Source: Firmicutes bacterium UBA4845 (lineage in GTDB: Bacteria > Bacillota > Clostridia > Tissierellales > Sedimentibacteraceae). Taken from it: a stretch of 19,149 nucleotides of DNA. The translations under genes were made by a program, and so were the position numbers. The number at the start of each line of letters is the position of its first letter. The stretch's first letter is position 1. The DNA lies in the NCBI GenBank assembly GCA_002399975.1, contig DHER01000099.1, forward strand, positions 1 to 19,149, written 5' to 3'. Shown piece after piece: positions 14,982 through 19,149 of the stretch. The notes beneath the pieces were generated by a model, which did no database searches, was not told where the DNA came from, and saw nothing but the letters and a program-made list of their open reading frames with translations.

Positions 14982-15786
14982 TGTTTATCTCCCTGTTTAT
15001 AATTTCCGTTGTCATGGTACTGACATAATCAATCAAGAATGTTCTAAACGTCATAGTTCCCCCTTCAAATTTTTCTGTTTTCCTTTGAGCCAGCTGACCG
15101 GAAATACCCATGTCAGCAACAGCAGCTGCACAAGCATCCAATATGTCATCCTTATTTGCACCGCAGAAAGCTCCCAAAAGTGCCGTAGACATACATCCTG
15201 AGCCTGTAATCTTTGACATAATTGGATGCCCGTTTCTAATAAGACATGCTGTTTTTTCATCTGCAACAACATCTATAGCTCCGGAAACAGCAATTACACA
15301 ATCCATTTTTTTGCTGAGTCCTTTAGCCATAGCAGCAATATCGTAAACATTGCCCTCAGTAATAGTATCTTTTTCAATAGCATCGACACCGCTGGTAGAG
15401 CCTATGCCTGTAGCAATACGCTTGATTTCTGAAGCATTGCCCCTTATAACCGAAAATTTAATATTTTCGGACAATTTTTCAAAGGTTTTATTCCGCAGTG
15501 CCGATCCACCCATACCAACGGGATCCAATATAACAGGAATATTTAGTTCATTGCATTTCCTGCCTGCAAGTATCATTGAATCATAATCATACAATGTTCC
15601 CATATTTAAAACAAGGCCTTGGCAGCAGGCGGCAGTTTCCTCCACCTCGCCCTTGTGATGAGACATGGTAGGAGAACCTCCACAGGCCAAGATAATATTT
15701 GCACAGTCATTTACTGTTACAAAGTTGGTTATGCACTGGACAACTGGTTTTACTTCAGATAAGTTTTTAAATATTTTCTCAAACAC
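14968..15786 (-). CDS. thiM: Hydroxyethylthiazole kinase
   Basis: This 272-residue ribokinase-like kinase phosphorylates 4-methyl-5-(2-hydroxyethyl)thiazole with ATP for thiamine salvage. Motifs are VVQCITNFVTVNDCAN, GGSPTMSHHKGEV, LVLNMGTL, PVILDPVGMGGSALR, VIRGNASEI and the anion-hole loop KITGSGCMST, where the catalytic-loop cysteine is C198 counted from this start. I chose the GTG at 15786 (AAAGGAAAA upstream) because a longer frame from a TTG at 15804 has no ribosome site at the right distance; the TTG start cannot be excluded. It follows thiW closely and overlaps the HAD gene. Confidence 0.95.
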   Translation of the reverse strand: MFEKIFKNLSEVKPVVQCITNFVTVNDCANIILACGGSPTMSHHKGEVEETAACCQGLVLNMGTLYDYDSMILAGRKCNELNIPVILDPVGMGGSALRNKTFEKLSENIKFSVIRGNASEIKRIATGIGSTSGVDAIEKDTITEGNVYDIAAMAKGLSKKMDCVIAVSGAIDVVADEKTACLIRNGHPIMSKITGSGCMSTALLGAFCGANKDDILDACAAAVADMGISGQLAQRKTEKFEGGTMTFRTFLIDYVSTMTTEIINREINIEKI

Positions 15787-15821
15787 GTCATCTTTTCCTT
15801 TCAATTATATATTGCTATGCC

Positions 15822-16334
15822 TCAGTTATCAAGCATAGACTTTAGTTTATTAAAGGTGCCTGTTTTTTCCAATGTTTTTAGGAGCAGAACTGCCAGCATC
15901 GATCCCATAAAAGATGCAGGAACAAAAAACGGCACATAAGTAAATACAGAAGTCTTGGGCAATCCATAAAATATTCTCATAAATGGGTACGAAATAATGG
16001 CGCTGATTATACCGGTGCCGACAACCTCTCCTATAACTGCCCAATATAATTTCTGAAATTTTTTATATAAAATTCCTGACAAAAATGCTCCAACAACGGC
16101 ACCTATTACTGCAAGTATGCTACTGCCATTTAACATCATCCTTAACAGCCCTATTAACAACGCACATACAAAGCTCCAGAATGGTCCTAAAAATACAGAT
16201 GCCAACACATTTATAAAATGTTGAAACGGCGCCATCCTCGGAAACCATACAAAGGTATTGAGCACATAACCCATGCATGCCAGCAGTGCAGTAAAAATTT
16301 GTTTTTTTAGATTAATTTGCTTTTCTTTAATCAT
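15822..16334 (-). CDS. thiW: Thiazole transporter ThiW (energy-coupling-factor S component)
   Basis: The 170-residue protein is very hydrophobic, with about five to six membrane segments: IFTALLACMGYVLNTFVW, FINVLASVFLGPFWSFVCAL, ILAVIGAVVGAFLSGILY, VIGEVVGTGIISAIISY and FFVPASFMGSMLAVLLL. The RMAPFQHFINVLASVFLGPF stretch is characteristic of ThiW, an S-component that works with shared ECF ATPases and T-component encoded elsewhere to import the thiazole precursor. Linkage to thiM and a TPP riboswitch supports this. The ATG at 16334 has only a weak GAG upstream. The frame closes with a TAA four codons earlier, so no longer version is possible. A strong Shine-Dalgarno and a hairpin lie further upstream. 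Confidence 0.92.
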   Translation of the reverse strand: MIKEKQINLKKQIFTALLACMGYVLNTFVWFPRMAPFQHFINVLASVFLGPFWSFVCALLIGLLRMMLNGSSILAVIGAVVGAFLSGILYKKFQKLYWAVIGEVVGTGIISAIISYPFMRIFYGLPKTSVFTYVPFFVPASFMGSMLAVLLLKTLEKTGTFNKLKSMLDN

Positions 16335-16346
16335 TGTTTACTCGTA

Positions 16347-16388
16347 TGACGTATTTAAAATAAATACATCAATACTCTCTCCTTCCTT
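16347..16388 (-). promoter_or_regulatory. thiW translation-control candidate: strong SD, 4-codon ORF and hairpin
   Basis: Reading leftward, GGAAGGAGAGAG (about 16386-16375) is followed by an ATG at 16369 that opens MYLF-stop. The same bases form an 11-bp hairpin with a 3-base loop (16361-16371 with 16347-16357), fully paired in the thiW transcript with one U-G wobble. thiW itself starts 13 bases later with a poor ribosome site. The elements are visible; their function is inferred. Confidence 0.4.
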
Positions 16389-16442
16389 TTAAATATATTT
16401 TGTAGACTATTATGGAATAATGTAATAAAATTAAGTTATAAA

Positions 16443-16498
16443 TAAAAAAAGCATAAAAAGAAGATTGCGCCCGCGGTGGTGCACCCCTTTTTATGCTT
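16443..16498 (-). terminator. Second large terminator-like hairpin in the thiW leader
   Basis: Perfect 12-bp arms AAGCATAAAAAG and CTTTTTATGCTT (16449-16460 and 16487-16498), extendable by three pairs, enclose a GC-rich loop. Leftward they are followed by TTTTTTTATT. The arm-loop stretch AGGGGTGCACCACCGCGG then GCGCAATCTT recalls the T-box antiterminator consensus, but no T-box stem I is visible. A competing upstream stem (16503-16511 with 16487-16495) could prevent this hairpin, as in attenuators. It lies about 110 bases before thiW, beyond the TPP-switch terminator. Confidence 0.6.
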
Positions 16499-16590
16499 AA
16501 AACATAAAACGTTTCATCTCATTACTATTAAGCTGTTAAAAATCAATTACGTTTTTATATTTGCAACTATCTAATTATCAATTATCCACA

Positions 16591-16625
16591 ATTAAAAACG
16601 GGATTACCAGCGCAGCGGCAATCCC
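16591..16625 (-). terminator. Terminator of the TPP riboswitch
   Basis: Arms GGGATTGCC and GGTAATCCC (16625-16617 and 16608-16600 leftward) form a 9-bp stem with one G-U pair and an 8-base loop, followed by GTTTTTAATTG. It is placed 14 bases after the aptamer, the usual expression platform for transcriptional control: TPP binding should favour this hairpin and stop transcription before thiW. Confidence 0.85.
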
Positions 16626-16639
16626 ATTTATTTCATAAA

Positions 16640-16719
16640 CAGTCCCTACGTTGGCATTATCCAAATCAGGTACGGTCGAAACTTAAGTTTCCTCTCAGCC
16701 TATTAATAAGCTCCCGATA
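16640..16719 (-). promoter_or_regulatory. TPP riboswitch (THI element) aptamer
   Basis: Reading leftward the conserved core is clear: TATCGGGAGC, AGGCTGAGAGG, a GAAAC/GTTTC stem, GACCGTACCTGATTTGG, then ATAATGCCAACGTAGGGA. These match the THI-box consensus (CUGAGA, ACCUGAUxUGG, AUAAUGCCA, CGUAGGGA). It senses thiamine pyrophosphate and, with the terminator that follows, should shut down the thiW-thiM-HAD-thiE operon when TPP is plentiful. Confidence 0.96.
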
Positions 16720-16732
16720 TTTGATTAAATAC

Positions 16733-16761
16733 ATTATAATACAGATTGACTTAAAAAGCAA
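16733..16761 (-). promoter_or_regulatory. Promoter of the thiamine salvage operon
   Basis: Leftward, TTGCTT (16761-16756) and a perfect TATAAT (16738-16733) are 17 bases apart. The transcript would start about 8 to 10 bases before the riboswitch. The -35 is only 8 bases from the stop codon of the upstream NlpC/P60 gene. Confidence 0.75.
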
Positions 16762-16769
16762 ACTGTTTT

Positions 16770-17489
16770 TTATCTAATAATTCTTGTAGCTCCATAGTAA
16801 TAATTTGAAAAATAACCTGATGCCAAGGTATCAATTCGGACAGCTTGTCCCGGTGCTGTAGAATGAATAAAATTACCCTCGCCTACATAAATTCCAACAT
16901 GATTCAAGTTATTAGAATTTGAAGAATATTTGAAATATACCAAATCTCCGGGAATGAGCTGTGACTTGTTCACCCTCTCACCAACTGAATACTGTTCGGT
17001 TGATGAACGTGGCATTTTTACTTCAAAGTTTAACATTACATATTGAACAAATCCTGAGCAGTCAAAGCCTTTAGGTGTATTTCCTCCATAAGCATAAGGA
17101 GTTCCAATAAATTTTTTTGCATATTCAACAACTCCTATACCATTCAAATTTTGTTTTTCAATCAACGCACTGTTGACAATTTTTATGTATTCACCACATA
17201 TATATGCAGTTTTAGAATTGAAGCTGATTTTATACCAATTTTCACTTTCTGACAATATTTCAATACTTGTACCAAGTGACAGCTTGCCCACTATTTCTGT
17301 TTCAGTTGAAGGACCACTTCTTACATTTAAAACATCAACTGTAACTATTCCCATTTCACTAGATTGTTCTTCCAAAGAAATATCTTCCGCATTTTCCCCA
17401 TTGTAAGTAATTTCATCTGCAAATGCATTAGTACATAATAAAACAGATGAAAACCCCACTATAACAAACGCTTTCCTGAAAAATTTCAT
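16770..17489 (-). CDS. Secreted SH3b-NlpC/P60 peptidoglycan endopeptidase
   Basis: This 239-residue protein has a signal peptide (basic MKFFRK, hydrophobic AFVIVGFSSVLLCTN, likely cleavage after AFA near residue 24), a bacterial SH3 domain (about 47-105: VTVDVLNVRSGPSTETEIVG, WYKISFN, AYICGEYI) and a C-terminal NlpC/P60 domain (about 118-239). The catalytic residues are C144 in GFDCSGFVQYV, H197 in LNHVGIYVGEG and H209 in FIHS. The enzyme cuts peptide stems of peptidoglycan outside the cell; the SH3 domain anchors it to the wall. GGATAGG precedes the ATG. It has its own promoter and sits before the thiamine operon without sharing its function. Confidence 0.95.
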   Translation of the reverse strand: MKFFRKAFVIVGFSSVLLCTNAFADEITYNGENAEDISLEEQSSEMGIVTVDVLNVRSGPSTETEIVGKLSLGTSIEILSESENWYKISFNSKTAYICGEYIKIVNSALIEKQNLNGIGVVEYAKKFIGTPYAYGGNTPKGFDCSGFVQYVMLNFEVKMPRSSTEQYSVGERVNKSQLIPGDLVYFKYSSNSNNLNHVGIYVGEGNFIHSTAPGQAVRIDTLASGYFSNYYYGATRIIR

Positions 17490-17604
17490 ACCTATCCAAC
17501 AATATAATTAAAATTCAATTATACATTCCTTTTCTTTAGTATCGTCATAGCTATAATATGTAAACTCAAATAGTCACATAATACTATAAAACCATATGCG
17601 GATT

Positions 17605-17633
17605 ATATTATCAAAAATTGTATTAAAAGTCAA
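17605..17633 (-). promoter_or_regulatory. Promoter of the NlpC/P60 gene
   Basis: Leftward, TTGACT (17633-17628) and TAATAT (17610-17605) are 17 bases apart, with an overlapping TATAAT a few bases on. The leader before the ATG at 17489 would be about 110 bases. Confidence 0.6.
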
Positions 17634-17666
17634 TAGTAATTTTTTGTTTTCCAAATAAGCCACCTT

Positions 17667-17692
17667 AAAGCATTGAAATCAATTGCTTTTTT
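17667..17692 (+). other. Terminator-like hairpin between the two wall-enzyme genes
   Basis: AAAGCATTG and CAATTGCTTT (17667-17675, 17680-17689) form a stem with one bulge, followed rightward by TTTTTT. No rightward gene precedes it. Leftward, after the GH18 gene, it lacks a good T-run, so its role is unclear. Confidence 0.3.
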
Positions 17693-17746
17693 CATATAAT
17701 TTATAATTTCCAACATATACTTACCTTAGTATTCAATTTACTTTTT

Positions 17747-19135
17747 TTATCTTGATAATACAACTGTTCTGCTGTTGTTGTGCCATTCTGTCTTATAATC
17801 AAAGGCTTCCATTACCGCCCTTAGAGGAATATAGGTTCTGCTTTCCTTGATTATTGCCTGCGTATCTGTCTGGATTCCCTTGCCATTAACATAAATAATG
17901 TTTTTACTTATAGGTACTTTTACCGTAACATCATTTTTTACTGCTGTTACCACCCTGCCGATATTATCATAGGTTACTTCAGCCCCGATGGCTTCCAGCG
18001 GTTTCCTTATAGGAATCATAGCTCTATTATCAGTATTAATAAACGGCACTCCTAAACCTTCTTCATCTGAAAAAATTAATTCTTTGTTGTCTAATATAAC
18101 AGTAATATATTTGTTTAATTCTTCTTTTGATAAATGTGCCGTTCTTTTAATTACATCATCAATCATTGATACTATGCTGTATTCGTCATTGGTATCCTCA
18201 TTAACGTCAAACAGCATCACTCCTCCTGCCTTATTCATGGCTATTTTTGTTTTTTCTCTTAAGGTGTTTATTCCATTATAATAAGATTCTGTCGGAGTTG
18301 TCGGAGCATAGTCTACAAAAGCATATTCAGGATTTAATGCAGCCAAGTCCCTGTACTGCATCCAGCTGGGCCTTGCATACAACGGCATGCCGATAACTAT
18401 GTCTTCTGCATCTACACCTCTATTAAACCAGTAGTCTATAGAGGTTTCAGTAAACCAAATAGGGCTGTGGTCGGTGTTGTTGGTGTCATATGCCATTACA
18501 TTTATAAAACTGTAACTCTCAAGGCATTTATCAGTTAATACCATAGATGGTTCAGGACCTTCTGTTCCTGACCAGGCACCGTTAAGTGCAGCCGTCATTT
18601 CCTTGCCTTTAAGCTTAAGAGCTCTGCTTAATTCAACTGTAAGTTTTTCATAATCACCAATGGTGTTTTGATACGGATGTTCCCAGTCAAGCTCCACTCC
18701 GTCTAAATTATATTCATCAACAAACATACATATATTTTCTACTAATAATTTTCTGGTTTCGTCTGATGCTGCCACTTCTTCAAACACAGGCTGAAGCGTA
18801 TTTCCTTCATAAGACCATCCACCTACAGCTATAAAAACTTTAGCTCCGTCCTGGTGAGATTGCTTTACAAGTTCTTTAAGCTTTATGTCATCTTTAAATT
18901 CTACCAAAGTACCGTCTTTTTTAGGAATTAAAAAAGCATAAATAACGTGTGTCAATTTGTCTGTCTGCAGGTTTCCCACAGGCTCATTGAACAAATCACC
19001 TGAATAATAGCCTATTACCTTGAAGCCCCTTTCATCATCCGGTTCTGTGCTTTCCACTGCAAATGCCGGCATCAAAAATATATTAATCAGTAAAATTGCC
19101 GCAGTAACACAATTAAAAAGCCTTTTCTTTCTCAT
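17747..19135 (-). CDS. Secreted GH18 glycosidase with copper-amine-oxidase-N-like C-terminal domain
   Basis: This 462-residue protein has a signal peptide (MRKKRLFN, AAILLINIFLMPAFA), a GH18 TIM barrel (about 38-330) and a pfam07833-type domain (about 344-460: TVILDNKELIF, RAMIPIRKPLEAIGAEV, SRTYIPLRAVMEAF). GH18 landmarks are KVIGYYSGD, KVFIAVGGWSYEG, the active-site strand LDGVELDWEHP with catalytic acid E152, INVMAYD and GGVMLFDVNED. In the DxxDxDxE motif the middle acid is E148 rather than D. Related enzymes cut chitin or wall glycans, and some act as spore cortex hydrolases; here a peptidoglycan or spore role is likely but unproven. GGAGG precedes the ATG; its promoter is beyond the window. 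Confidence 0.93.
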   Translation of the reverse strand: MRKKRLFNCVTAAILLINIFLMPAFAVESTEPDDERGFKVIGYYSGDLFNEPVGNLQTDKLTHVIYAFLIPKKDGTLVEFKDDIKLKELVKQSHQDGAKVFIAVGGWSYEGNTLQPVFEEVAASDETRKLLVENICMFVDEYNLDGVELDWEHPYQNTIGDYEKLTVELSRALKLKGKEMTAALNGAWSGTEGPEPSMVLTDKCLESYSFINVMAYDTNNTDHSPIWFTETSIDYWFNRGVDAEDIVIGMPLYARPSWMQYRDLAALNPEYAFVDYAPTTPTESYYNGINTLREKTKIAMNKAGGVMLFDVNEDTNDEYSIVSMIDDVIKRTAHLSKEELNKYITVILDNKELIFSDEEGLGVPFINTDNRAMIPIRKPLEAIGAEVTYDNIGRVVTAVKNDVTVKVPISKNIIYVNGKGIQTDTQAIIKESRTYIPLRAVMEAFDYKTEWHNNSRTVVLSR

Positions 19136-19149
19136 GATATTCCTCCACT

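Noticed and set aside
16461..16488. A true tRNA-sensing T-box leader upstream of thiW
   Set aside because: The short AGGGGTGCACCACCGCGG stretch is suggestive, but the canonical UGGN bulge is not intact and there is no room for or sign of stem I with a specifier loop. It is reported only as a terminator-like hairpin.

Overview
This window comes from a low-GC Gram-positive chromosome, most likely an anaerobic spore-forming Clostridia-type Firmicute. The support is strongly A/T-biased codon use, strong GGAGG ribosome binding sites, an smpB-ssrA pair, a TPP-riboswitch thiamine-salvage operon with a thiW transporter gene, an MntR-type regulator, and envelope proteins with SpoIID-like, SH3b/NlpC-P60 and GH18 domains. 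The species cannot be fixed from the sequence alone.

Region 1 (1 to about 5460) is a decayed mobile element, a prophage remnant with cargo. Leftward-reading genes are phage head-module pieces: a 3' terminase large-subunit fragment, a 3' portal fragment joined to it by an internal deletion, a small cysteine-rich protein, an intact MuF-type minor head protein with an extra C-terminal domain, and two small genes. To their right are a hicA-hicB toxin-antitoxin operon with a perfect palindrome inside its promoter, and an unrecognised 295-residue gene with its own promoter and terminator. The element ends in the 3' part of a large serine recombinase gene that runs directly into the 3' end of ssrA (tmRNA), which points to ssrA as the integration site.

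Region 2 (5459 to 8784) is core genome: ssrA (tag AKDNDNLAYAA), smpB just upstream of it in transcription order, and topA. Region 3 (8784 to 13598) holds an mntR-like metal-dependent regulator divergent from topA, a SpoIID/LytB-like protein with three peptidoglycan-binding repeats, and the two-gene operon yifB(comM)-dprA(smf).

Region 4 (13600 to 16761) is a complete thiazole-salvage operon read leftward: promoter, TPP riboswitch with intrinsic terminator, thiW, thiM, a HAD phosphatase and thiE, closed by a strong terminator. ThiW would import the thiazole, ThiM phosphorylate it, and ThiE couple it to HMP-PP to make thiamine phosphate. The HAD protein may act on a pathway phosphate ester. The leader also carries a second large terminator-like hairpin and a third hairpin just before thiW, neither of which the TPP switch explains.

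Region 5 (16770 to the right edge) holds two secreted cell-wall enzymes read leftward: an SH3b-NlpC/P60 endopeptidase and a GH18 glycosidase with a C-terminal copper-amine-oxidase-N-like domain.

The most interesting parts are the intact MuF protein with a toxin-like tail and overlapping small gene inside an otherwise decayed head module, the recombinase-ssrA junction, the orphan cargo gene, and the multi-hairpin leader of the thiamine operon.
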